From assembly GCF_014197265.1 (NCBI RefSeq), contig NZ_JACIFH010000001.1, forward strand, positions 2,418,001-2,482,000: a DNA stretch of 64,000 nucleotides. Direction: 5' to 3'. A model generated the notes under the pieces. That model saw only the letters and a list, made by a program, of their open reading frames with translations. It was not told the DNA's origin and made no database searches. Source of the stretch: Microbacterium invictum (GTDB taxonomy: Bacteria > Actinomycetota > Actinomycetes > Actinomycetales > Microbacteriaceae). Of the stretch, positions 16,106 through 23,942 are shown piece by piece; position 1 is the stretch's first letter, and each line of letters opens with the position of its first letter. The translations under genes were made by a program, and so were the position numbers.

Positions 16106-17068
16106 TCACCCCAGAAGGAGCGCACGGATCGCCGATTCCGGAGATATCGACGTGTCCAGCAGCACGCCCCGCTTGTATCGCGCGAACACGCGCGGGTCGA
16201 TGTAGGAGCCTCGCGCGACGGCGGGCGTGTTGCCCAGAGCCTCAGCCGTGGCCCGGACGGCGAGGGCCTCTGCCCTCTTGCGATCCGTCTTGGTGTCGAC
16301 CGTGCCGATGCGGGCGAGGGCGTCAGCGGCGAGGATCGTGCCGTGGAGCGTCCGGAAGTCCTTGGCGCTGAACGCGCCCCCGGTCATCGCGCGGACGTAC
16401 GCGTTGACCTCTCTGGGAGTCAGCGGCATCCGTCGCCTCCCCCGCTCGTAGGCCAGCAGCGGCGAACGAGTGCGGCCGGTGACCAGCATTTCCATCGCCG
16501 GCGCCAAGTCGTCGTCGTCGATCTCGAGCGCCTGGCGCTGGCCGCTCTTGCCGGGGAAGGTCAGCGCCGTCACCGTACCCGCCACCGTCGCATCGCGCCG
16601 CCGCAGGGTGGTCAGTCCCCTGCTGCCGTGGCGTTCGAGGTACCGCTCGCTGCCGACGCGCAACGCGGCCTGGTCGAGCAGCCGGAACGAGACGGCCAGC
16701 ACCCGCTCACGGTCGAGCGCATCGCGTCGCAGCGAGGTCGTGACCCGGCCTCGCGCGCGCGGCAGCGCCTCTGCCAGTTGCAGCGTGCGCGCGAACTTGC
16801 CCCTGTCCCGGCCGGTCGACCAGTCGGGATGGTAGAGGTACTGCAGGCGCCCGGCGTCGTCGACACCCGTCGCCTGGATGTGCCCGTTCGGGTGCGCGCT
16901 GATCCACACGTCCCGCCAGGCGGGCGGGATCACGAGGGCCTTTATGCGCTCGACCTCCTCCGGTGGAAGGGGGGCGCCGTCGGTGTCGACGTACCGGAAG
17001 CCGGTGCCCGCGCCCAGCCGCCGGAACCCGGCGTCCGTCCCCGGATTCACCCGTCGCAGTCTCGGCAC
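16106..17068 (-). CDS. DNA topoisomerase IB (poxvirus/eukaryote-like)
   Basis: This 320-residue protein has the bacterial type IB topoisomerase layout: N-terminal domain with GTGFRYVDTDG and IPPAWRDVWISAHPNGHIQATG, then a catalytic domain with FPGKSGQ, GAFSAKDFRTLHGT, and GNTPAVARGSYIDPRVFARY near the end, where the conserved SYIDP Tyr is the nucleophile. It relaxes supercoils through a 3'-phosphotyrosyl intermediate. The Arg/Lys/His tetrad is represented by segments such as LRVGSERYLERHGSRGLTTLRR. It ends 2 bp from the Rho-N-like gene's stop region and precedes the two crcB genes on the same strand. Confidence 0.92.
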   Translation of the reverse strand: MPRLRRVNPGTDAGFRRLGAGTGFRYVDTDGAPLPPEEVERIKALVIPPAWRDVWISAHPNGHIQATGVDDAGRLQYLYHPDWSTGRDRGKFARTLQLAEALPRARGRVTTSLRRDALDRERVLAVSFRLLDQAALRVGSERYLERHGSRGLTTLRRRDATVAGTVTALTFPGKSGQRQALEIDDDDLAPAMEMLVTGRTRSPLLAYERGRRRMPLTPREVNAYVRAMTGGAFSAKDFRTLHGTILAADALARIGTVDTKTDRKRAEALAVRATAEALGNTPAVARGSYIDPRVFARYKRGVLLDTSISPESAIRALLLG

Positions 17069-17070
17069 CG

Positions 17071-17340
17071 TCAGTGGTTGCGCAGCATCTTGATGACTTC
17101 GGCCTTGCGCTTGCCGGAGTACCCCGAAATGCCCAGTTCTTTCGCGCGCTTTCGCAGCTCGTCCACGGTCCAGTCCTCATAGTCGCCGGCCTTGCCGCCG
17201 CGGCTGCCGACCTTCTTGCGGCCGTCGCGGGCGGCGGCGTTCGAGATGCGGGCGGCCTTCTCCTTCGAAGCGCCGTCGTCGCGCAGTTCTTCATAGAGCT
17301 CGGGATCCTTCAGACTGTTCGATCCGCGTCCTCGGGGCAT
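17071..17340 (-). CDS. Small basic protein with Rho N-terminal-like domain
   Basis: This 89-residue protein starts at the ATG at 17340 after a strong GAGGAGG. The first half is Lys/Arg/Asp-rich (SLKDPELYEELRDDGASKEKAARISNAA); the second half, DWTVDELRKRAKELGISGYSGKRKAEVIKMLR, is a SAP-like helix-extended-helix fold like the N terminus of Rho factor. It probably binds nucleic acid. It is followed after 2 bp by the topoisomerase gene, so the two may be cotranscribed. Confidence 0.8.
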   Translation of the reverse strand: MPRGRGSNSLKDPELYEELRDDGASKEKAARISNAAARDGRKKVGSRGGKAGDYEDWTVDELRKRAKELGISGYSGKRKAEVIKMLRNH

Positions 17341-17554
17341 GGTGTCCTCCTCTGTTCCGGATGCCACGACCCTACGACCGGTGCCGATCCGCGCTGAGGG
17401 GCTTGACGCGATGCGCACGCCGGAGTAGCGGGCGCATTAGCACCGTGGCGAATGCCGCGTCAAGGGGATAGGCGGTGTCGAACCTCGCTGGGTACGGTGG
17501 CTTCACATCGATCCCTTGCGCGCCGTTCGTTCGGCCGGGAGAACGGGAGAACAC

Positions 17555-17719
17555 ATGAACATCGCCCTACTGATCATCATCGTCGTCGCGATCGTCCTGG
17601 CCATCGTCGGCGGCCTGACCGAGGCACTGAGCTGGCTGCTGTGGGTCGCCATCATCGTCGGCGTGATCGCGTTGATCGCATTCCTGTTGCGAGTACTCCG
17701 GGGCGGCACCCGAACGTAA
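17555..17719 (+). CDS. Small two-helix membrane protein
   Basis: This 54-residue protein is two hydrophobic helices (MNIALLIIIVVAIVLAIVGG and WLLWVAIIVGVIALIAFLL) joined by a short LTEALS turn, with a basic C-terminal tail. GGGAGA lies upstream of the ATG at 17555. No family is recognised, but similar tiny membrane proteins are common in actinobacteria. It is monocistronic, ending at a strong terminator. Confidence 0.7.
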   Translation: MNIALLIIIVVAIVLAIVGGLTEALSWLLWVAIIVGVIALIAFLLRVLRGGTRT

Positions 17720-17735
17720 CCCCGAGCTGTCCCCA

Positions 17736-17773
17736 GCAGAGATACCCCCGCGTTCGTGCGGGGGCATCTCTGC
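17736..17773. terminator. Bidirectional terminator
   Basis: The arms GCAGAGAT-A-CCCCCGC and GCGGGGG-C-ATCTCTGC form a long stem around a GTTCGT-type loop. It separates the small membrane protein (+) from the TipA-like gene (-). Confidence 0.85.
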
Positions 17774-17801
17774 GTCCAGCCCGTCCTGCGCCGGGCGATG
17801 C

Positions 17802-18566
17802 CTACAGGTGGGTGTCCGCGTACGCGCGCAACGCGTCGCGGACGAACTCCGCCCCGGCCGTGCCGCCGTAGTTCGCGCCGAAGCGCGGGTCGGCGACATA
17901 CATGTCACCGAGACCGGTCACGTACCCCTTGACATCTCCGTCGGCGATGGATGCCGGTGTCCCCGCCACCCCGGTCAGCCACGCCACGTGCCGCTCCGCG
18001 AGCTGCTGGGCCTCGTCGCCGGCGGGGTCGATGCCGCGCTCAGCGGCGGCGATCCAGTCCCTGGAGAGATCGGAGACCCGTCTCTGCCAGGCCGCCTTCT
18101 CGTCGGCGCTCATCGAGCGCCACCATCGGTCGCTGTCGGCATAGGCCTTCTCGCCCCAGCGCTGTTCGACCTCCTCCTTGTACCGGGTGTGGTCGAACCC
18201 GTCGAACATGTTCTCTGCCATCAGTCGTTCACCTCCTTCCACTGCCGCGATGGTCGATTCGACCGACGCGATCTGCCGCGCCAGACGGGTCTGTTCCTCA
18301 CGCAGCCACGCGAGGTGGCCGGCGAGGGCATGGGCTTCGCTCGTCGCCCGCTCGAGGATGTCCGCGATCTGCGGCAGCCCGAGCCCGAGGTCGCGCAGCA
18401 GCAGGATGCGCTGCAGTCGCACGAGCGCCCGTTCGTCGTAGTACCGGTAGCCGTTGCTTCCGATCCGTGACGGGGCCAGCAGCCCGAGCTCGCCGTAGTG
18501 CCGGAGGGTCCGGCTCGTGGTGCCGGCGAGCTTCGCGATCTGCTGGATCGACCATTCGCTGTTCAT
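17802..18566 (-). CDS. MerR-family TipA-like regulator
   Basis: This 254-residue protein has an N-terminal MerR HTH (SIQQIAKLAGTTSRTLRHYGELGLL ... GYRYYDERALVRLQRI), a dimerisation coiled coil, and a C-terminal TipAS domain (about 125-254), which in Streptomyces binds thiopeptide antibiotics; EVEQRWGEKAYADSDRW is typical. It probably senses a multidrug-like ligand and activates its own promoter by untwisting a 19-bp spacer. The start is the ATG at 18566; no ribosome binding site precedes it and the promoter places transcription start at or next to the ATG, so the mRNA is probably leaderless. A longer frame upstream would cross the promoter and is rejected. Confidence 0.9.
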   Translation of the reverse strand: MNSEWSIQQIAKLAGTTSRTLRHYGELGLLAPSRIGSNGYRYYDERALVRLQRILLLRDLGLGLPQIADILERATSEAHALAGHLAWLREEQTRLARQIASVESTIAAVEGGERLMAENMFDGFDHTRYKEEVEQRWGEKAYADSDRWWRSMSADEKAAWQRRVSDLSRDWIAAAERGIDPAGDEAQQLAERHVAWLTGVAGTPASIADGDVKGYVTGLGDMYVADPRFGANYGGTAGAEFVRDALRAYADTHL

Positions 18567-18573
18567 GGAGACC

Positions 18574-18604
18574 ACGCTAAAGGTTGACGTCGCGTCAAAG
18601 TCAA
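18574..18604 (-). promoter_or_regulatory. MerR-type promoter with 19-bp spacer
   Basis: On the minus strand a TTGACT -35 (18604-18599) and a TAGCGT -10 (18579-18574) are separated by 19 bp, the over-long spacing typical of MerR activation. The spacer carries the perfect inverted repeat TTGACG-TCG-CGTCAA (18584-18598). The -10 ends 7 bp before the ATG, which predicts a leaderless transcript. Confidence 0.8.
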
Positions 18605-18625
18605 GCCCACCGGCATCCCGGCCCC

Positions 18626-18678
18626 TTGACAAAGTCGAGATATATCGTGTTATCCTGAACCAACGCGATATATCTCGA
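18626..18678 (+). promoter_or_regulatory. PadR-type operator and promoter of the DUF4097 operon
   Basis: A consensus TTGACA -35 lies at 18626-18631. Two perfect 13-bp arms follow, TCGAGATATATCG (18635-18647) and CGATATATCTCGA (18666-18678), separated by 18 bp. Each arm contains the palindrome GATATATC. Between them is a TATCCT -10 candidate (18651-18656). A repressor on both arms would clamp the promoter; the downstream PadR gene is the natural candidate. Confidence 0.75.
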
Positions 18679-18704
18679 ATCGCCCTCACCATCCAGGAGA
18701 ACTC

Positions 18705-19562
18705 ATGACTCTCGAGAAGTGGCTTGTTCAGCCCGGGCAGACGCGCGTCATCGACCTTGAAGACGTCCGCAAGCTCAAGATCGGCCTCGTCGGCGGCCAA
18801 GTCGACGTCGTCGCACACGACGAACCGGGCGTGCGCATCGAAGTGCACTCGGTCACGATCAAGGACCTCCGCATCGAGGCCGACGGCTCGTCTGTCGAGA
18901 TCGACCACGCGCAGCTGCGCTGGGACAACTTCCTCGAGGCGTTCCGCAACTTCGGCAGCGGCGGCCCCAAAGCCGAGATCAGCGTCGCGGTGCCCCGCTC
19001 GATCGCCCTCACTCTCGGCGTCGTCAGCGCCAGCGCCCTCATCTCGGGGCTGGAGTCCGACGCCAAGCTCAACACCGTGTCGGGTGACATCATCGTCGAC
19101 GGACTCGCCGGCGACCTGTCGGTCAATGCCGTCTCGGGCGATGTCCAGATCCGCGGCCTGACCGGTGCGCTCAGCGCCAACTCGGTCTCAGGCGACGTCG
19201 CCGCCACGGGCACGATCCGCAAGACCGACATCGACACGGTGTCGGGGGCTGCACTCATCGACTCCGATGGGCCCATCCAGTCCGCCGGGTTCAACACCGT
19301 CAGCGGCGCCACCACGCTGCGGCTCGACGAGGGCCTGCCCGCGAACTACGTCCTGCGCAGCGTCAGCGGCAAGCTACTCGTCGACGGCAACGTGCCGCAG
19401 GGTGCAGGCGGCATCGGTGCGAGCTACACCGGCTCGACCGGCGAGCTCAGCGGCTCGTTCGTCGACGTCCGCGCCAACACCGTGTCGGGCGACATCACGA
19501 TCCTGCGGCGCGAGTCGGCCGGTGCCGCTCCCGGCGACGCCCCGACCCCCGAGGAGTGGTGA
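18705..19562 (+). CDS. DUF4097-family beta-strand repeat protein
   Basis: This 285-residue protein lacks a signal peptide and membrane segment. From about residue 95 it repeats a short beta unit with NTVSGD, NAVSGD, NSVSGD, DTVSGA and NTVSGA at the turns, as in the DUF4097 beta-helix family that includes LiaG-like proteins. Its role is unknown; in many bacteria such genes are linked with envelope stress and with PadR regulators, as here. AGGAG precedes the ATG at 18705. It is the first gene of a two-gene operon with the PadR repressor, controlled by the double operator upstream. Confidence 0.87.
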   Translation: MTLEKWLVQPGQTRVIDLEDVRKLKIGLVGGQVDVVAHDEPGVRIEVHSVTIKDLRIEADGSSVEIDHAQLRWDNFLEAFRNFGSGGPKAEISVAVPRSIALTLGVVSASALISGLESDAKLNTVSGDIIVDGLAGDLSVNAVSGDVQIRGLTGALSANSVSGDVAATGTIRKTDIDTVSGAALIDSDGPIQSAGFNTVSGATTLRLDEGLPANYVLRSVSGKLLVDGNVPQGAGGIGASYTGSTGELSGSFVDVRANTVSGDITILRRESAGAAPGDAPTPEEW

Positions 19563-19564
19563 CG

Positions 19565-20191
19565 ATGCCTCCCGTCTTCTCCCACGGCGACCTCCGCCTC
19601 TACCTGCTCAATCTGCTCGACGAGGCGCCCCGCCATGGCTACGACCTGATGCAGGCGCTGTCCGATCGCACGGGCGGCACCTACACCCCGAGCGCCGGCA
19701 CGATCTACCCGCGCCTGGCGAAACTCGAGGAGGAGGGCCTGGTCACCAAGACCGTCGACGGCCGCAAGACCGTGTACGAGATCACCGAGGCGGGGCGCGC
19801 CGAAGTGGCCGCACGCGCCGGTGACCTCGAAGGCATCGAAGCGGGTCTGGCCGACAGCGTCCGGCTCATCGCCGACGAGGTCCGCGGCAGTGTGCGCGAG
19901 GCGATGAAGAGCCTGCAGGCCGATCTCGCCGCGGCGGCGCACTCCGAGCGGGCCGGTGCGGGCAAGCCCGCCACGCCCGGGGGGTCTCACGCCGATGACC
20001 CGCGTGTCGCCTCCCGCGAGCAGCTGCGCCGGGCCGACGCCGCCCTCGCTGAGTTCCGCGCGAACATCCGCGCCGACATGCGCACGCACGTCGCCCGCGG
20101 CGGCGAGCTCACCGCAGCCGTCGTCGACGAGCTGGCATCGGCGCTCGATGAGGCCGCCCGCGCGGTCATCCGCGCGCTGCACCGCGACTGA
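19565..20191 (+). CDS. PadR-family transcriptional regulator
   Basis: This 208-residue regulator starts with the PadR winged helix (DLRLYLLNLLDEAPRHGYDLMQALSD ... PSAGTIYPRLAKLEEEGLVTKTVDGRKTVYEITEAGR), followed by a helical C-terminal region (about 80-208) that probably dimerises and senses a ligand. GAGGAG, overlapping the end of the DUF4097 gene, is correctly spaced from the ATG at 19565; a GTG at 19556 in the same frame is less likely. It should repress its own operon at the GATATATC sites (18635-18678). Confidence 0.9.
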   Translation: MPPVFSHGDLRLYLLNLLDEAPRHGYDLMQALSDRTGGTYTPSAGTIYPRLAKLEEEGLVTKTVDGRKTVYEITEAGRAEVAARAGDLEGIEAGLADSVRLIADEVRGSVREAMKSLQADLAAAAHSERAGAGKPATPGGSHADDPRVASREQLRRADAALAEFRANIRADMRTHVARGGELTAAVVDELASALDEAARAVIRALHRD

Positions 20192-20194
20192 CCT

Positions 20195-20279
20195 CCGGGA
20201 ACTGGCGCTGCATGACTCGCGGCGCCAGTTCCCGGCATCCGCGCCACCTATTTGCAGAGCGGATGCCGGGAATTGGCGC
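20195..20279. repeat. Compound inverted repeat between converging genes
   Basis: The word CCGGGAACTGGCGC occurs at 20195-20208, inverted at 20222-20235, and again with one change near 20266-20279. The segment 20222-20242 pairs with 20259-20279 over 21 bp with one mismatch, enclosing a 16-bp loop. It can act as a bidirectional terminator for the PadR (+) and stress-protein (-) genes, but its complexity suggests a dispersed repeat. Confidence 0.6.
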
Positions 20280-20328
20280 GCCGGCGCGCCGGCCGCCTCG
20301 GAACAGGCGTGCCTGCGCGCGCCGTGGG

Positions 20329-20895
20329 TCAGGAGTCGGGCCAGAGGTCCTCGTCGTCGCCGGCCGGCTCGCCCAGCGGGACGACGAGGATCGGCCGCGG
20401 CTGGCGATGCGCGAGCCGGGCCGCCACCGACCCGGTGAAGAACTCGCGGATCGACTCGCCGATGCCGCGCTTGCGCGTGCCGATGACGAGCAGCCGCGCG
20501 TCGGACTGCTCGGCCAGGTGCTTGAGCGCCAGCGCCGGGTCGCCGACCAGCTGACGCACGCTCCACTCCACATCGCTGTCGCCGAGGGTCTCGCGCGCGG
20601 CATCCTGAATCAGAGAGAGCTGCGCCTCGCCGGTGGAGAGGTCCAGGTCGATCGGTGCGGAGTGCACGTAGCCGTCGGGGTCTTCGTAGGTCACGAAGCG
20701 GGTCACGTCGACGTGCGTCACGATCAGCGGCGCGCCGAGGAGCTTGGCGTAACGGGCTGCCTCGCGCAGCACCCGGGGTGATTGATCGGGGATCACTCCG
20801 GCGATCACCGCGTGCTGCGGCACGGGCCGGTCTTCTTGCGGGGCGATGGCGGGTTCAGAGCCGCCTTCGGCACCGTTCACTCGGTCGTCGGACAT
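20329..20895 (-). CDS. Universal stress protein family
   Basis: This 188-residue protein has an acidic N-terminal tail (about 30 residues) and a Usp domain: AVIAGVIPDQSPRVLREAARYAKLLGAPLIVTHVDV, then DPALALKHLAEQSDARLLVIGTRKRGIG and FTGSVAARLAHRQPRPILVVPLG. The Gly-rich GTRKRGIG...TGS segment is the region used for ATP in binding members, with spacing slightly off the consensus. It probably modulates survival under stress. The ATG at 20895 is the preferred start, with AAAGGG upstream. It is divergent from the DUF3073 gene. Confidence 0.85.
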   Translation of the reverse strand: MSDDRVNGAEGGSEPAIAPQEDRPVPQHAVIAGVIPDQSPRVLREAARYAKLLGAPLIVTHVDVTRFVTYEDPDGYVHSAPIDLDLSTGEAQLSLIQDAARETLGDSDVEWSVRQLVGDPALALKHLAEQSDARLLVIGTRKRGIGESIREFFTGSVAARLAHRQPRPILVVPLGEPAGDDEDLWPDS

Positions 20896-21064
20896 CTCCG
20901 CACCCACCCTTTCCCGCCTGTTCGACCCCATTCGAACCCTGCGCGGTCCGCTTGGGGCCGGGAGCGCCGTGTTATTCTGAATGCTACTCTTCCCGGCGTT
21001 GCGCCGGACGTTATTGCAACGGGCGCAGCAGCCGGCCCGCAATTTAGAAATGAGGGGGTCAGGC

Positions 21065-21229
21065 ATGGGGCGTGGCCGTCAGAAAGCGAAGCACACGAAG
21101 ATCGCTCGCGAACTCAAGTACGACACCTACAACGTGAACTACTCCGCTCTTGAGAAGGAGCTCGGGCACCACGACGACGAGCAGTACGTCGACAAGTGGG
21201 CCGACGAGTACGAGGACGAGAAGGCGTAG
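21065..21229 (+). CDS. DUF3073 family protein
   Basis: This 54-residue protein matches the actinobacterial DUF3073 pattern MGRGRQKAKHTKIARELKY followed by an acidic C-terminal half (DEQYVDKWADEYEDE). The basic N terminus may bind nucleic acid or ribosomes; its function is not established. AGGGGG precedes the ATG at 21065. Its position beside purF/purM matches the conserved mycobacterial arrangement (Rv0808-Rv0810c), which supports vertical inheritance here. Confidence 0.9.
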   Translation: MGRGRQKAKHTKIARELKYDTYNVNYSALEKELGHHDDEQYVDKWADEYEDEKA

Positions 21230-21235
21230 TCGCGC

Positions 21236-22459
21236 TCACCGCCACGCGCCGTGGCGGTGCTCCCATTCGTCTTCGATGGTGCGTGCCCGCACCGCGACGA
21301 TGCCGGCGGGGATGGATGCCAGGATGACCACGGCCAGCACCAGCAACGGCCAGGTCCATGAGCCCGTGCCCGCGTAGAGCATCCCGATCGCGAACGGCAC
21401 GACCGCCGCGATCGCATAGCCGAGGCTCTGCACGAACGCGCTGAGCGCGACCGAGCCCTCGTGCGTCCGCGTGCGCAGTCCGAGCAGCACGAGCGCGAGC
21501 GGGAAGTAGAGCTGCACGAGACCCAGCAGAGCCACCCAGAGCCAGGGCGCGGCCGCCGGCGCGAACAGCAGACCGGCGACCCCGGCGAGGCCGAGCGCGA
21601 CGGAGACGACGTACAGCACCGGCACCACCGCCCGGATCCGCGCGACCAGGACGGGCACGAGCAGTGAGCCGGGCAGTCCCATCGCGCCGAACAGCGCCAG
21701 CAAGACTCCCGCCTGCGCGGGTGTGACTCCGGCCGTATCGATCAGCAGGTCGGGCAGCCAGGCGAATCCGGTGTATGCGATCGACGACGACACCAGGAAT
21801 GTGACGGTCACCGCCCACGCCAGCGGCAGTCGCCACAGCCGCCCGAACACGGGGCCGGGCGCCTGCTCGAGGTCGGCGTCCTCGGCATCCCGGTGTCTCA
21901 CGATCAGGATGATCCACGGCACAGTCGCCAGCAGGGCGAACACTGCCCACATGCCGAGCGAGAGCTGCCAGCCGGCGGTGTCGGCGACGGGCACGGCGAA
22001 CAGCGGCGGCAGGAACGTCGAGAATGCCATCGTCGTGGTGAACAGCGCGGTCATCGGGCCGATGCGATCGGGGAAGTAGGTCTTCACCAGCGGCGGCATG
22101 AGCACGTTGCCCACCCCGACGCCGGCGAAGATCAGCGCGGTGGTGACCAGCAGCATCACCGGGCCGGTCGACAGGCCGCGACCGGCCAGGCCGACAGCGA
22201 CCACGAGCACGGCGATGACACCGAGCCGCTCGAGGCCGAGACGCCGCTCCAGCGCCGGGGCGAACAGGCCGGATGCGGCGAAGCACGCCGGCGGCGCGGT
22301 GGCGATGAGCCCCAGCACCCACGCGGGGACGGTGAAGTCCGCCTCGATATAGGCGACGACCGGTGAGAGCGAGGCCACCGCCGAGCGCAAGGAGAACGCG
22401 AACAGCACGATCCCCAGCAGGGCGAGGGTGCGCCCGCGCCACAGCGGCCGGGTCGTCAA
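21236..22459 (-). CDS. MFS transporter, cyanate/nitroimidazole-type (CynX/NimT family)
   Basis: This 407-residue protein has about 12 membrane helices and resembles the CynX/NimT branch: an early SLRSAVASLSPVV segment, GVGNVLMPPLVKTYFP in the first half, and GFAWLPDLLIDTAGVTPAQAG after the central loop. It probably exports or imports a small compound; the substrate cannot be read. Its ATG overlaps the purF stop by 4 bp, so it is coupled to purine genes, perhaps only for expression. It converges with DUF3073. Confidence 0.85.
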   Translation of the reverse strand: MTTRPLWRGRTLALLGIVLFAFSLRSAVASLSPVVAYIEADFTVPAWVLGLIATAPPACFAASGLFAPALERRLGLERLGVIAVLVVAVGLAGRGLSTGPVMLLVTTALIFAGVGVGNVLMPPLVKTYFPDRIGPMTALFTTTMAFSTFLPPLFAVPVADTAGWQLSLGMWAVFALLATVPWIILIVRHRDAEDADLEQAPGPVFGRLWRLPLAWAVTVTFLVSSSIAYTGFAWLPDLLIDTAGVTPAQAGVLLALFGAMGLPGSLLVPVLVARIRAVVPVLYVVSVALGLAGVAGLLFAPAAAPWLWVALLGLVQLYFPLALVLLGLRTRTHEGSVALSAFVQSLGYAIAAVVPFAIGMLYAGTGSWTWPLLVLAVVILASIPAGIVAVRARTIEDEWEHRHGAWR

Positions 22460-23919
22460 GACTCTTGGGTGCCCTCGACCCAGGCGAGGTACTCCTCAGA
22501 CACGGTTCCGGTGATGTACCGGCCGTCGAAGCAGCTCATGTCGAGGTCTTCGACGTCGGGCGAGCCCTCCAGGATCGCGGCCCTGAGGTCGTCGACCTCC
22601 TGGTACACGAGGTGGTCGGCGCCGAGCTCTTCGGCGATCTCGGGGATCGTCCGGCCGTGGGCGACGAGCTCATGCCGCGAGGGCATGTTGATGCCGTAGA
22701 CGTGCGGGTAGCGCACCGGCGGTGCGGCCGAGGCGAACGTGACGGTGAGCGCACCGGCATCCCTCGCCATCTGGATGATCTCCTTGGAGGTCGTCCCCCG
22801 CACGATCGAGTCGTCGATCAGGAGCACGTTCTTGCCCTTGAACTCGCTCGACATCGCGTTGAGCTTCTGGCGCACGCTCTTCTTGCGCACCGCCTGGCCC
22901 GGCATGATGAACGTCCGGCCGACGTAGCGGTTCTTGTAGAAGCCCTCGCGGTACTCGATGCCGAGCTTGCGGGCCACCTGCATGGCGGCCGGCCGGGCGG
23001 AATCGGGGATCGGCATGACGACGTCGATCGCCCCGTCGGGAGTGTGTTTGGCGATCGTGGCGGCGAGGCGCTCGCCCATGCGCAGCCGCGATTCGTACAC
23101 CGAGATGCCGTTCATCTCGCTATCGGGACGCGCGAGATAGACGTACTCGAACGAGCAGGGCACCAGTCGCGGGTCCTCGGCGCACTGCTTGGTGTGGAGG
23201 TGACCTTCGAGGTCGATGAACACGGCCTCGCCGGGCTCGACGTCGCGGACGACCTCGAAGCCGCCGTTCTCGAGGACGAGTGACTCGGATGCCACGGTCC
23301 ACTCGTACCGGCCGTTGGCCGCCTTGCGGGTTCCGAGGATCAGCGGGCGGATGCCGAACGGGTCGCGGAACGCCAGCAGGCCGTAGCCGGCGATCAGGGC
23401 GATCGCGGCGTACGAGCCCTCGACGCGGCGGTGCAAGCGCGCGACGGACTCGAAGACCTGCTCGGGGTCGAGCTCGAGGCCGGAGATCACCGTCTGCAGC
23501 TCATTGGCGAGCACGTTGACCAGCAGCTCGGTGTCGCTCGAGGTGTTCAGGTGGCGGCGGTCGATGCGGAAGAGCTCCTCGGTGAGCTCACGCGTGTTGG
23601 TGAGGTTGCCGTTGTGCACGAGCACGATGCCATAGGGCGCGTTCACGTAGAACGGCTGGGCCTCTTCCTCGCTCGAGGCAACGCCCTTGGTCGCATAGCG
23701 GACGTGTCCGAGGCCGATCTCGCCCAGCAGCGTACGCATGTCGCGGGTGCGGAACGCCTCGCGGACCTGCCCCTTGGCCTTGGCGATGTGGAAGATCCCG
23801 TTGCTCTCCGCGGTGGCGATGCCGGTCGAGTCCTGACCGCGATGCTGCAGGAGGAGGAGGGAGTCGTAGACCTCTTGATTGGCGTGCCCCTGACTCACGA
23901 CGCCGACGATTCCGCACAT
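22456..23919 (-). CDS. purF: Amidophosphoribosyltransferase
   Basis: This 487-residue enzyme makes 5-phosphoribosylamine from PRPP and glutamine, the first committed step of purine synthesis. It begins MCGIVGVV, with Cys2 as the glutaminase nucleophile and no propeptide. The PRPP loop VLLIDDSIVRGTTSKEI, the YREGFYKNRYVGRTFI segment and KLNAMSSEFKGKNV are in the phosphoribosyltransferase domain. Four Cys of a possible Fe-S cluster as in Bacillus PurF are not all evident. It lies upstream of the MFS gene and 23 bp after purM's stop, so purM-purF-MFS form an operon. Confidence 0.97.
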   Translation of the reverse strand: MCGIVGVVSQGHANQEVYDSLLLLQHRGQDSTGIATAESNGIFHIAKAKGQVREAFRTRDMRTLLGEIGLGHVRYATKGVASSEEEAQPFYVNAPYGIVLVHNGNLTNTRELTEELFRIDRRHLNTSSDTELLVNVLANELQTVISGLELDPEQVFESVARLHRRVEGSYAAIALIAGYGLLAFRDPFGIRPLILGTRKAANGRYEWTVASESLVLENGGFEVVRDVEPGEAVFIDLEGHLHTKQCAEDPRLVPCSFEYVYLARPDSEMNGISVYESRLRMGERLAATIAKHTPDGAIDVVMPIPDSARPAAMQVARKLGIEYREGFYKNRYVGRTFIMPGQAVRKKSVRQKLNAMSSEFKGKNVLLIDDSIVRGTTSKEIIQMARDAGALTVTFASAAPPVRYPHVYGINMPSRHELVAHGRTIPEIAEELGADHLVYQEVDDLRAAILEGSPDVEDLDMSCFDGRYITGTVSEEYLAWVEGTQES

Positions 23920-23942
23920 GGAGTGTTGCTCAGTCCGTTCTT

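Noticed and set aside
15630-16110. Fluoride riboswitch before crcB
   Set aside because: Only 20 bp separates crcB from the topoisomerase gene, and no crcB-motif pseudoknot is visible.
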